A DNA stretch of 64,000 nucleotides, taken from the NCBI GenBank assembly GCA_051162045.1, contig JBISDI010000004.1; one strand, 5' to 3'. Of the stretch, positions 51,900-60,044 are shown piece after piece. The notes under the pieces are model-generated. The model worked only from the letters and a program-made list of their open reading frames with translations, was not told the origin of the DNA and searched no databases. Each line of letters opens with the position of its first letter. Position 1 is the first letter of the stretch. The stretch comes from Anaerozeibacter quisquiliarum. GTDB taxonomy: Bacteria > Bacillota > Clostridia > Christensenellales > Aristaeellaceae. The position numbers were made by a program, and so were the translations under genes.

Positions 51900-54025
51900 A
51901 GCATTCAATCCGCACGAAGCTGCTTCGAACCTTCCTGCTGCTGCTATCCGTCCTGCTGGTATTCGGCAGCGCCTTCGCCTTTGCCGGCATGCGCTTCCTT
52001 CGCGACACCGCCCGGGAGAGCGCAAAACGGCTGGGCGATCACGCCTCGCAGAGCAGCCGAGTGATGATGGTGAGCCAGACACTGGACGCGGCGGGCAGCT
52101 TTGTGACCGAAAAGGCGCTGACCATCAACCAGACACTGGACTCCTTCGTACGAACATCGGCGGAAATGGCTGCCTATGTCGCCCATCTCTACGAGCACGC
52201 CGACCGCTTCCGGGCGCTGCGCGTTCCCACGCCGGATGATCTCGTCCGGGCGGGCAAGGCGAACGACGCAACGCTGCACTACCTGCCCGCGACGCCCGAC
52301 ATGCAGGGGCCTGAGGCGCAGGCGGAAAACGCGCTGCTGGGAAACCTCGAAGGCCTGTTTTCCGCGGTCTATGCGAACATGCCGGAGATTTCAAGCATTT
52401 ACACCGCCCACGAATCCGGCGCCAACATCGGCTACGACCGCAACGCCGCATTGAAGGCGGGCATCGGCGCGTTTGACTGCCGGGCCCTCGCGTGGTATGC
52501 GTCGGTCAAGGCGACCCGGAAGCCGTACATCTCCAAGACCTACGCCGACAGCTTCGGCCGCGGACTCACGGTCACGCTGGCCCAGCCGATTCTGGTGGAT
52601 GGGCAGTTCAATGGCGTGCTTGGCATGGACCTGCTGATTGAGAACATCAACAATGAAATCCTGAACACCCGCTACGGCGCGGGCGGCTACGCGATGCTGC
52701 TTGACGGGGACGGCGATGTGATCTCGGCGCGAGGCCTGAGCGAGGAGAACCGCAAAGGCGACGCCTTCCTCGGAACCGGGGCGCAAGCTGTGTTGCAATC
52801 GATGAAGTCCAACGCGAGCGGCTTTGTGGAGAGCAGGATCGGTGCGCAGGATATGTACATCCTGTACGCGCCGATCCCCGTCGTCGGTTGGAAGCTGACG
52901 GTCGTAATGCCCGTGGATGAAATGCTCAAGCCCGCAGAAGCGGCGGATCAGGCGATTCGGTCGATCAGTACGCAGGCGCTGAAAGACATGGACGACATCA
53001 TCCGGCGGCTCAATCTAATCATGCTCGGGCTGTTCCTCTTCCTGACGGCGACCTTCGTTTTCATCGTTCGAAATGTCTGCGATCGCGTCTCCCGGCCCAT
53101 TCTGACGCTCGCGCAGGATGTGCGGGGCATTGGCGAGGGCAATCTGGATTACCGCTGCGGCATTCACACCGGGGATGAAATCGAGCTGCTCGGGGAAAGT
53201 TTTGAACGCATGACCGTCTCGCTGCGGGTGTATATTGAGAACCTCACCCGGGCGACCGCGGAAAAGGAGCGCATCGGCGCGGAGCTCAACGTCGCCCACA
53301 GAATCCAGGCGAACATGCTCCCGTGCATCTTTCCGCCTTTTCCCGACCGCCCGGAATTTGATCTCTATGCAATGATGATTCCGGCAAAGGAGGTCGGCGG
53401 AGATTTCTACGACTTCTTTATGGTGGACGAGGATCATCTCATGGTGGTCATTGCGGATGTGTCGGGCAAGGGCATCCCCGCCGCGCTGTTCATGATGACC
53501 ACAAAGACGCTGATCCAGACGCTGGCGCAGACCGGCATGACGCCCGCGCAAGTGTTGGACGAGGCCAACGCCCGGCTTTGTGAGCGCAACGAAACCGGCA
53601 TGTTCGTGACGGCGTGGGTCGGCATGCTGGAGATCTCCTCCGGCCGGTTGATCTGCGCGAACGCCGGACACAACGCGCCGCTCATCCGGCGCAGCGGCGC
53701 GCGCTTCGAATTTCTGAAAATCCGCCCGGGCTTTGTGCTGGCGGGCATGGAAGGGACTTGTTACCGATCGTCTGAAACAACGCTTCTGCCCGGCGATATG
53801 CTTTACATGTATACCGACGGCGTCACGGAGGCGTTTAATCCCGAAGAACAGCTTTACGGCGAGGCGCGCCTTCAAAAGACGCTCGAGCAGAACGATGCGG
53901 CCGATCTCAAAGCGCTTTTAAACGCGGTAAAGGCGGACATCGATGCCTTCGCAAGCGGCGCCGCGCAATCCGACGACATTACGATGCTGATCCTGCGCGT
54001 CAACCAGAAGGGAGGAACGACGTGA
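51896..54025 (+). CDS. Membrane sensor phosphatase: Cache-HAMP-SpoIIE (RsbU-like)
   Basis: A 709-aa sensor. It has a membrane span at residues 8-31, an extracytoplasmic double-Cache-like domain (about 40-345; PYISKTYADSFGRGLTVTLA, QFNGVLGMDLLIENINNEIL, VVGWKLTVVMPVDEMLKP), a second span (LNLIMLGLFLFLTATFVFIV), HAMP (RPILTLAQDVRGIGEGNLDY), a short coiled coil and a PP2C-type SpoIIE domain. Metal ligands are in VGGDFYDF (from 500) and ADVSGKG (from 520), plus the C-terminal SDDITMLIL. It should dephosphorylate the STAS protein when its outer domain binds a ligand. It is coupled by 4-nt overlaps on both sides. Confidence 0.93.
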   Translation: MKHSIRTKLLRTFLLLLSVLLVFGSAFAFAGMRFLRDTARESAKRLGDHASQSSRVMMVSQTLDAAGSFVTEKALTINQTLDSFVRTSAEMAAYVAHLYEHADRFRALRVPTPDDLVRAGKANDATLHYLPATPDMQGPEAQAENALLGNLEGLFSAVYANMPEISSIYTAHESGANIGYDRNAALKAGIGAFDCRALAWYASVKATRKPYISKTYADSFGRGLTVTLAQPILVDGQFNGVLGMDLLIENINNEILNTRYGAGGYAMLLDGDGDVISARGLSEENRKGDAFLGTGAQAVLQSMKSNASGFVESRIGAQDMYILYAPIPVVGWKLTVVMPVDEMLKPAEAADQAIRSISTQALKDMDDIIRRLNLIMLGLFLFLTATFVFIVRNVCDRVSRPILTLAQDVRGIGEGNLDYRCGIHTGDEIELLGESFERMTVSLRVYIENLTRATAEKERIGAELNVAHRIQANMLPCIFPPFPDRPEFDLYAMMIPAKEVGGDFYDFFMVDEDHLMVVIADVSGKGIPAALFMMTTKTLIQTLAQTGMTPAQVLDEANARLCERNETGMFVTAWVGMLEISSGRLICANAGHNAPLIRRSGARFEFLKIRPGFVLAGMEGTCYRSSETTLLPGDMLYMYTDGVTEAFNPEEQLYGEARLQKTLEQNDAADLKALLNAVKADIDAFASGAAQSDDITMLILRVNQKGGTT

Positions 54026-54444
54026 GAAAATTGACCGTCGCGGCAAGGGTCGATCAACTGGCGAATGTTCTGGCGTTCGTAGAGGGCGAGCTCTCAAGCC
54101 GTTGTCCGGAAAAGGCGTGCGCGCGGCTTTCCCTCGCGGCGGAAGAGGTGTTTGTCAACATCGCCCGCTACGCCTACGCGCCCGGCGAAGGCAAAATCGA
54201 CATATCCTTGACCATCTCGGGCGATCCGCCGGTGGCGACGCTCGTCTTTTGCGATGGCGGCGCGCCATACAACCCGCTGGAAACGCCGGACCCGGATGTG
54301 ACGCTTGGCGCCGGGGACAGGGAGATCGGCGGCCTTGGCATCTACTTGGCGAAAAAGAGCGTCGACGAGATGCGCTATCGCTACGAGAACGGCCAAAATG
54401 TGCTGGTACTGGTCAAGTCGCTCGATGGTTCCGGCAAACCGTAG
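54022..54444 (+). CDS. HATPase anti-sigma kinase (RsbW/SpoIIAB-like)
   Basis: A 140-aa GHKL ATPase with a GTG start overlapping the phosphatase stop. The N-box is LSLAAEEVFVNIARYAY, the G1 box FCDGGAPYNP and the G2 box GGLGIYLAKK. It should phosphorylate the STAS antagonist and may sequester a sigma factor or another partner. No sigma gene is in this operon; the nearest is at 32429. Confidence 0.92.
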   Translation: MRKLTVAARVDQLANVLAFVEGELSSRCPEKACARLSLAAEEVFVNIARYAYAPGEGKIDISLTISGDPPVATLVFCDGGAPYNPLETPDPDVTLGAGDREIGGLGIYLAKKSVDEMRYRYENGQNVLVLVKSLDGSGKP

Positions 54445-54449
54445 TCACT

Positions 54450-55232
54450 TCACGGTGTTTCTTCCGGGAGGGCCGGCGCCGTCTGAGCGGCGCCGCGCTT
54501 CATGTAGAAGGGGTTTCCCGACGGCGACCGCGAAGGCCGGCGCGCGCTCATCCCTTCAATGGCGCTAAGCAATTCTTCTTTCTCAATGATTTCTACCCGA
54601 TCGGGGAAACCATCGCTCGTTATACACAGGGCGAGCTTGTACCCCGGAACCTCCTCGTAAAGCCTACAGCGGTATGATTGCGCGTCGTAATCCTGCCGAA
54701 CGCGCATGTCCGCCTTGCCGAGTATCTCGAATCGCAGCGGATCCGACGAGAGCCCCGTTCCGATTCGCTTGATGAAGCTCTCCTTCAGCGTCCAAAGGCG
54801 GCAGAACTCCTCCGCGTCCACATGAATCCCATCCGGCATGACGCGCAGAAGCTCCCGTTCAACGAAACACCGCCGTGCGACGCCCGGATCCGCAATGCCG
54901 ATCTGCTCGATGTCCACGCCAACGCCTTCTCGGCCGATTGCGCAGACCGCGTATTCGCCTGAATGCGAAAGGTTAAATGAAGGCGCTCCTTTATCCGCGA
55001 GGAAGGGTTTGCCATACCCTCCCAAACGGATTCGTGGCGGCCACGGCAATTCCGGCTCTTCACGAATAAGCGCAAGGTTCAAAATCAACCCCGCGCCCAG
55101 CGAGAGCGCCCTGTCTTTGGCAAAGCGGTAGAGCAGTGCTTTCCGGCGCCGGTCGTCGCCCAAAAAGGCAAGGAGGCGAAAAAAGACGCGCTCCTCATAC
55201 AGCCACCGCACATTTAGCGCATACAGCTTCAT
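54450..55232 (-). CDS. 4'-phosphopantetheinyl transferase, Sfp type
   Basis: A 260-aa enzyme that converts apo carrier domains of the NRPS to the holo form. Motifs in order are GGYGKPFL (71-78), FNLSHSGEYAV (86-96), GVGVDIEQ (103-110, Mg-binding Asp and Glu) and WTLKESFIK (147-155). It is convergent with the HATPase gene, only 5 bp apart, and belongs to the NRPS cluster by function. The last ~30 residues (RRPSRSPSGNPFYMKRGAAQ) are low-complexity and overlap a GGCGCCG/CGGCGCC hairpin at 54475-54495, so they may be a late extension. Confidence 0.93.
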   Translation of the reverse strand: MKLYALNVRWLYEERVFFRLLAFLGDDRRRKALLYRFAKDRALSLGAGLILNLALIREEPELPWPPRIRLGGYGKPFLADKGAPSFNLSHSGEYAVCAIGREGVGVDIEQIGIADPGVARRCFVERELLRVMPDGIHVDAEEFCRLWTLKESFIKRIGTGLSSDPLRFEILGKADMRVRQDYDAQSYRCRLYEEVPGYKLALCITSDGFPDRVEIIEKEELLSAIEGMSARRPSRSPSGNPFYMKRGAAQTAPALPEETP

Positions 55233-55543
55233 GGCGCGTCAAGGCCGTTCCCAAGGAGCGTTAAGGCATCGCATGAACGTGCCCTCCTCGAATTTCGGCC
55301 GAATCGTTTCCCTGCCGACACATGCTCCATCCTTCGCGATCCCTTCCGCCTGCAATTACATAACGGGCTATTGTTTTACGCAGATGCTTTTCCGGCATCG
55401 GTTTCATGAGGAGCGAGGGCATGTTCACGGGCCGGCTGCCCCGCGAGCGGCCTTCCCTCGGCTTAGTATAACTCAATCCCCGGACCGCGTCAAAGGATTT
55501 GTCCCCAAGGCAACCGGGCAATCCGTGTCCGCACAGGGCGAGG
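55233..55543. other. Intergenic between phosphopantetheinyl transferase and ROK regulator
   Basis: No gene is seen. It holds the upstream regions of both divergent genes; only the ROK-side promoter is clear. Confidence 0.4.
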
Positions 55544-55572
55544 TTGCGCAAGACCCAAAAATGCGGTATAAT
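55544..55572 (+). promoter_or_regulatory. Promoter of the ROK regulator
   Basis: TTGCGC (55544-55549), 17 bp, TATAAT (55567-55572), about 40 nt before the start codon. Confidence 0.65.
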
Positions 55573-55582
55573 TGCTCTGTTG

Positions 55583-55597
55583 CTAACTGTTAATTAG
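55583..55597. promoter_or_regulatory. Candidate ROK operator
   Basis: The imperfect palindrome CTAACTGTTAATTAG lies just after the -10 box, where a repressor would act. It resembles the CTAA...TTAG ends of XylR/NagC-type sites. Autoregulation is a guess. Confidence 0.35.
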
Positions 55598-55613
55598 AAA
55601 GAATGGCGAGTGA

Positions 55614-56822
55614 ATGATGCGCATAAGAAACGCCGTTAAGGGAAACTCCGAATTGATTCGAAAGATGAACGTTGCGCTCATTAAGGGCGCAATCATGGAA
55701 TCGCGCCGTATCTCCCGCTCCGGCCTTGCCAAGAAACTCGGTCTGGCCCTTCCGACAGTTATGCGCATCGTCGATACGCTCATCGAAGAAGGTTCGGTCA
55801 TCGAGGTCGGGCAGGGTCACTCTTCCGGGGGGCGCAAGCCGACCATGCTGGAGATGAACGAGGATCACGTCTATTACATCGGCGCGTGCATCCAGAGAAA
55901 GCTTAAGGTCGTCTTGGCCAGCGCCGTGGGGAATATCATCGCGCGTTACGAGTGCATTTTCAACTACACCAATATGCGTGCCAATATCCTCGACCAGGTT
56001 ACTGCCGGCGTCGAATCGGTCATTTTGCAGGCAGGGGTGCCGCGAGAGAAGGTTTGCTGCATCGGCATAGGCACGCCCGGTTTCAATTTCAGGCATAACG
56101 ACAGGGTAAACCTTTACCCCTTTGCCAAGTGGGCCAATTTTGACATCGACGCCTGGCAACAGCCGGGCATGCTGCCATTCCCTGCGGAATGTGAAAACAT
56201 CCCAAAGCTCGGAGCCCTTGCGGAATTGCGTTTTGGCGTTGGGCAAAATATACAAGATTTCATCTTTATTTACGCCGATTTCGGCATCGGCGCCAGCGTT
56301 GTAGCCGATGGCAAGCTGTACATGGGCTCCACCGGGGTGGCGGGTGAATTCGGCCATATGGTCATTGAGCGCGATGGGCAAGAATGCTATTGCGGACGGC
56401 GCGGCTGCGTGGAGATGTACGCTTCCTCGATAGCCATCCTCAATCGGATCAAGGAGGAAATGAAATCACGGAAATGCTCCGTCAATAACGTCAGCATCCC
56501 TTCGATGCTTCAATTTTCCGACGCACTGGAAGAGCTGAATCAAAAGAACCCTATGGTTGAGGCGGTTTTCTCCCAAGCGGGAGAGTATCTGGGGGTAGGA
56601 CTTGCCAACCTGATTAATCTGCTTAACCCGCGGATGATTATTATCGGAGGCGAACTCTCCAACTGCGCATGTTATGTGCAATCGGCTCAGCGAACCGCAC
56701 AGTCCGCAGTATTCTTGCACAGAGCCGAGCGCGTGGATATCGTTACCAGCAACCTCGGCGAGGATGATCTTTTAATCGGCGCCATCGCGCTTGCGATGAA
56801 CAGAGTGTTTTCTTCGCTTTAA
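55614..56822 (+). CDS. ROK-family transcriptional regulator (NagC/XylR type)
   Basis: A 402-aa protein. The N-terminal winged helix (residues 28-75) reads ESRRISRSGLAKKLGLALPT and VMRIVDTLIEEGSVIEVG. The ROK sugar-kinase-like domain follows, with IGIGTPGFNFRHNDRVNLYP, the DFGIGASVVADGKLYMGSTG block and the zinc motif CYCGRRGCVE. The ribosome site is weak. It is convergent with the glycyl radical enzyme operon and its probable target is that sugar-type importer and enzyme set, which is inferred from position. Confidence 0.92.
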   Translation: MMRIRNAVKGNSELIRKMNVALIKGAIMESRRISRSGLAKKLGLALPTVMRIVDTLIEEGSVIEVGQGHSSGGRKPTMLEMNEDHVYYIGACIQRKLKVVLASAVGNIIARYECIFNYTNMRANILDQVTAGVESVILQAGVPREKVCCIGIGTPGFNFRHNDRVNLYPFAKWANFDIDAWQQPGMLPFPAECENIPKLGALAELRFGVGQNIQDFIFIYADFGIGASVVADGKLYMGSTGVAGEFGHMVIERDGQECYCGRRGCVEMYASSIAILNRIKEEMKSRKCSVNNVSIPSMLQFSDALEELNQKNPMVEAVFSQAGEYLGVGLANLINLLNPRMIIIGGELSNCACYVQSAQRTAQSAVFLHRAERVDIVTSNLGEDDLLIGAIALAMNRVFSSL

Positions 56823-56827
56823 TCCCA

Positions 56828-56946
56828 ATCTCAACCGTTCCCGCATCCTCGATGGATCCCTCCAGCATCGCGCCGCCCTGCGCCCGTTTGGGCAATCCCG
56901 CAGATTCCATCGTTTCAAAATCCCGACGCGCGGGAATGGTTGAGAT
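56828..56946. repeat. Long inverted repeat between convergent genes
   Basis: ATCTCAACCGTTCCCGC (56828-56844) pairs with GCGGGAATGGTTGAGAT (56930-56946), 16 of 17 bases, across an 85-bp interior. It could be a MITE-like element or a bidirectional terminator with a structured loop. Confidence 0.5.
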
Positions 56947-56966
56947 CAGCATAAGGCGAGACCCGC

Positions 56967-59180
56967 TTATACGCTTTCCAAGAAACGATCCACCACAAGT
57001 TGACGGAACTCAGGCGATAGCGTACAGAAGTAGGCAGTAAAGCCCGTAACGCGCACGACGAGGTCTGGGTGGGATTGCGGGTCGGCGTGAGCTGCCATCA
57101 GTACGTCTTTGTCCAGAACGTTGATATTGATTAATGTGCCGCCCATGTCCAAATGGGTTTTGATTAACTGCATCACGCGCTCAATGCCGCCTTCTTCCCG
57201 GCTGAGCCCCGGATCAAACTCGATCTGGAGCGGCGCGGTGTTGCCATAGTTGGGTTGCACCAGCGCGATCCCGTTGGACATGGCTGTCGGCGCGGCGTCT
57301 TTACGGAAGCCCGGAGTCGGATTCGCGCCGTGCGTTAGCGGTTCATAGGCTTTGCGGCCATTCGGGGTAGCGCCGACTTGCGCGCCGAAGTGAATGGTCT
57401 TGCTCCAGGAAAACCAGCCCGGCACCAGTTGGTAGTTTTGCGGCATCTCCTGAGCGCGAACCACTTCGACGAAATCGTTCGTGATCCGCCTAGCCCAACG
57501 ATCGCCCAGCGCGTTCCCGGCGCAATACCGCTCAGAGGATTGCAGCATCAGCCGCGTCCGCTCTTTATCGGCAAAGTTACCGCGAGTCGCCTGATAAAGT
57601 TCCTCCCAAGTGAGTTTCTGTTCCCGTACCACGCGCTGCTCAATCGCGGCGAAGGAGTCAGCAATCGTACCCAAGCCCACACCATCCACGCAGAGCGTAT
57701 AGAGCTCGGCCACCTGTGAAATGTTTTTGCCCGACTCAATGGTGTTGAGCATTTGCAGGTTCATGACCAGTTCCGGTTCCACCCGGTGCATATGCTCGAT
57801 ATGAAACACCATGCACTTGGAAAGAGCGTTCACCGCGCGCCGCAGGTGCATGAGAAATCCCGTGCGCAGCCGCTCCAGCGAGGGCCTGTACAACCCGTGG
57901 TACTGGTCCTTCGGCGCTTCCAGCCAATTTTGCATCATTTCGACATAAGCCACTTCAAAAACACGCGCACAGTTGACCTTGACCAGGTCATTCAACGGCA
58001 GTTCCCGTCCGGGTACGGCGCTCCATCCGCAGCCGACAGCGATGCGGTCAATAGCGGTTTGTCTGTCTACGCCGCGGTTTCGCTGGTAGTTCATCATGCC
58101 CTTGTAGCCCGAAAAGCGTGGCCAACCGTTTCGATCCTCGAAGTTGTACGCAACCGCAGTCCTGAAAAACTCCGGATCTATGTTTTCGTGATATTGCACC
58201 GTAAGATTGGCCGAAAGATTCATCTGATGCGCGGCTTCCAGAATCAGATAGGACAGCTCGTTGGTCATGTCCTGCCCATCTTCGTCACAGCCGGAAAGCT
58301 GATAGTAGTGTGTGTCAATCAGCAGCAGATCGGCCAGTATAAACCGGGCCTCATCCACGTCTGTTTTCCCGGCGGCCAGGTCCTTTCGATAGTAAGGCAA
58401 AAGCATCTGATCGAGCTTGCAGCCGGCCCCGTCGCGGTTGTACATGCGCGAAACCGTGGCGTACCAAGCTATATATTGACAGGCCTCCAGAAACGAGGAG
58501 GGGGGCCTATTGATGACATTTTCGTTGGCATCCAGCATCTTTTTCAGCGTGTGCAGATATTCCGGCTCCGTTTCCTCGGCAATCATTTCCTTGATCCTGT
58601 CAATGTGGAGCCGTATCCACGCCTGAATCGCGAGCACCGTGGTCTCTTCGGCGTCATAAAACGCCTCTTTTTCAGGGTCGCCCACGTTCACAGAGCGGAA
58701 ATGCCGAATCTTATCCAAAAATCCTCCGAATCCCAATTCCAACCCAATCCGGTAGTCCGACGCAAAGTGCGCATCCGTGCCAATGCCCGTATCCAATCCG
58801 TAGAGAGAAATGGCCGGCTGGTAGATTTCGAAGTTAAACCGGTCGGCCGGAAAGTAGCGCTGATCCAGCGGCAACATGGGATCTGCCTTGCGGTAGGTGG
58901 TCAATTTGTCCCGCCAGCGTCCGCAGAGCATCTCCAGCTTATCCACATAGATCGGATGGTTCTCGAGGAATGCCTTAAAATTCGCGGCCCATCCCTCGTA
59001 GCCGAGGAAATCGCCGTTGGCCGGTATCGGCGTGAAGGAATACCCCTCCGGCAAGGGTACGGTGCCGTAATCATCCGCGTCCATATAGCCCTGCTGCGCA
59101 AATTTCTCCTGCGTGTGCTTGAGCTTTTTCTCTCTCAGCAGCTGATATCGTTTCGCATAATCGATTTTTACAATACTCAT
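56967..59180 (-). CDS. Glycyl radical enzyme (pyruvate formate-lyase-like), atypical active site
   Basis: A 737-aa enzyme with AGGAGA 7 nt before ATG. The C-terminal glycyl radical loop reads VVRVTGFTAYFCTLSPEFRQ, with the radical on Gly713. The thiyl-radical loop should be RIAVGCGWSAVPGRELPLND, with Cys384. Dehydratase-type relatives carry G-C-x-E here, where Glu is the base, and pyruvate formate-lyase has Cys-Cys; GCGW fits neither. CDEDGQDMTNELSYLILEAA is another family block. It follows its own activase in a sugar ABC importer operon, so the substrate is probably a sugar, polyol or sugar-derived compound. The reaction is unknown and may be new. Confidence 0.9.
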   Translation of the reverse strand: MSIVKIDYAKRYQLLREKKLKHTQEKFAQQGYMDADDYGTVPLPEGYSFTPIPANGDFLGYEGWAANFKAFLENHPIYVDKLEMLCGRWRDKLTTYRKADPMLPLDQRYFPADRFNFEIYQPAISLYGLDTGIGTDAHFASDYRIGLELGFGGFLDKIRHFRSVNVGDPEKEAFYDAEETTVLAIQAWIRLHIDRIKEMIAEETEPEYLHTLKKMLDANENVINRPPSSFLEACQYIAWYATVSRMYNRDGAGCKLDQMLLPYYRKDLAAGKTDVDEARFILADLLLIDTHYYQLSGCDEDGQDMTNELSYLILEAAHQMNLSANLTVQYHENIDPEFFRTAVAYNFEDRNGWPRFSGYKGMMNYQRNRGVDRQTAIDRIAVGCGWSAVPGRELPLNDLVKVNCARVFEVAYVEMMQNWLEAPKDQYHGLYRPSLERLRTGFLMHLRRAVNALSKCMVFHIEHMHRVEPELVMNLQMLNTIESGKNISQVAELYTLCVDGVGLGTIADSFAAIEQRVVREQKLTWEELYQATRGNFADKERTRLMLQSSERYCAGNALGDRWARRITNDFVEVVRAQEMPQNYQLVPGWFSWSKTIHFGAQVGATPNGRKAYEPLTHGANPTPGFRKDAAPTAMSNGIALVQPNYGNTAPLQIEFDPGLSREEGGIERVMQLIKTHLDMGGTLININVLDKDVLMAAHADPQSHPDLVVRVTGFTAYFCTLSPEFRQLVVDRFLESV

Positions 59181-59191
59181 GGCATTATCTC

Positions 59192-60031
59192 CTATTGTCC
59201 GCTTTGTGCGCTCACACCCGCGACGCGTACTTGAATCCGATACGAACCGGCCGCATCCGCCAATCGCTTAAGCGCCTGGGCAGAGGGCCTGGAGAAGACC
59301 GGCTGTTTCCTGCCCGACGCCAAATGTTTGGAAAGCCCCAGCGCGTGGTAAGGCAGAAGGTCCAGACAGATCAGGTTGTCAAAATCCGACAGGAATTTTG
59401 CGGTATTGCGGATGTTTTCCTCGCCGTCATTCACGCCGCATACCACGGGAACGCGCACCATCATCGGCACGCCCTCCCGGTCCGCCGCGCGCATGTTGCT
59501 TAGGATTATCTCGTTCCCCGCGCCGGTCCATCGGCGGTGGGCCTCGCCGTCCCAAAGCTTCAGGTCGCACATGAGCAGGTCCAGCCTGGGTAACAGCGCT
59601 TGAAGGGTCTCCCAAGGCGCGAGCAGATTGCTCTCCATCGCGCAGTGAACGCCTTCCTTCCGAGCCAGCACGAGCAGTTCCTCCACAAACCGGGCTTGTA
59701 GCAGGGGTTCCCCTCCGGTCACGGTCAGTCCGCCTTCCCGCGCGTAATATGCCCGGTCGAGCAGCACCTGTTCAAGGACCTCCTGCGAGGACATCCATTG
59801 CCCGACCGTGCGGCGCGCCCCGGCGTAGCACCCGTGCGCGCACTCGCCGCAGTGAATACATTTGTCCGGCTCCACCAGTTCCTCCACCTCACAGGAAATG
59901 GTTTCGGGGTTGTGACACCAGGGGCAGTGCAGATTGCAGCCCTTCATAAAGACCGATGTGCGTATGCCGGGGCCATCGTGCAATGAATACCGCTGGATAT
60001 CCGCGATCAATCCCAAGTTATCTTGTGACAT
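59192..60031 (-). CDS. Glycyl radical enzyme activase (radical SAM)
   Basis: A 279-aa radical SAM enzyme. The cluster motif is CNLHCPWC (C32, C36, C39), preceded by IQRYSLHDGPGIRTSVFMKG, the activase signature. A ferredoxin-like insert has four Cys (C58, C61, C64, C68; CIHCGECAHGC), enough for one extra Fe-S cluster instead of the usual two. LTVTGGEPLLQ is the SAM-binding GGE motif. The start at 60031 has GGGGGAGG close upstream; ATG 60079 would overlap the ABC gene. It installs the radical on Gly713 of the enzyme encoded 11 bp downstream. Confidence 0.93.
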   Translation of the reverse strand: MSQDNLGLIADIQRYSLHDGPGIRTSVFMKGCNLHCPWCHNPETISCEVEELVEPDKCIHCGECAHGCYAGARRTVGQWMSSQEVLEQVLLDRAYYAREGGLTVTGGEPLLQARFVEELLVLARKEGVHCAMESNLLAPWETLQALLPRLDLLMCDLKLWDGEAHRRWTGAGNEIILSNMRAADREGVPMMVRVPVVCGVNDGEENIRNTAKFLSDFDNLICLDLLPYHALGLSKHLASGRKQPVFSRPSAQALKRLADAAGSYRIQVRVAGVSAQSGQ

Positions 60032-60044
60032 GCTCCTCCCCCGC

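Noticed and set aside
57753..59234. 493-codon plus-strand frame
   Set aside because: Shadow of the glycyl radical enzyme gene.
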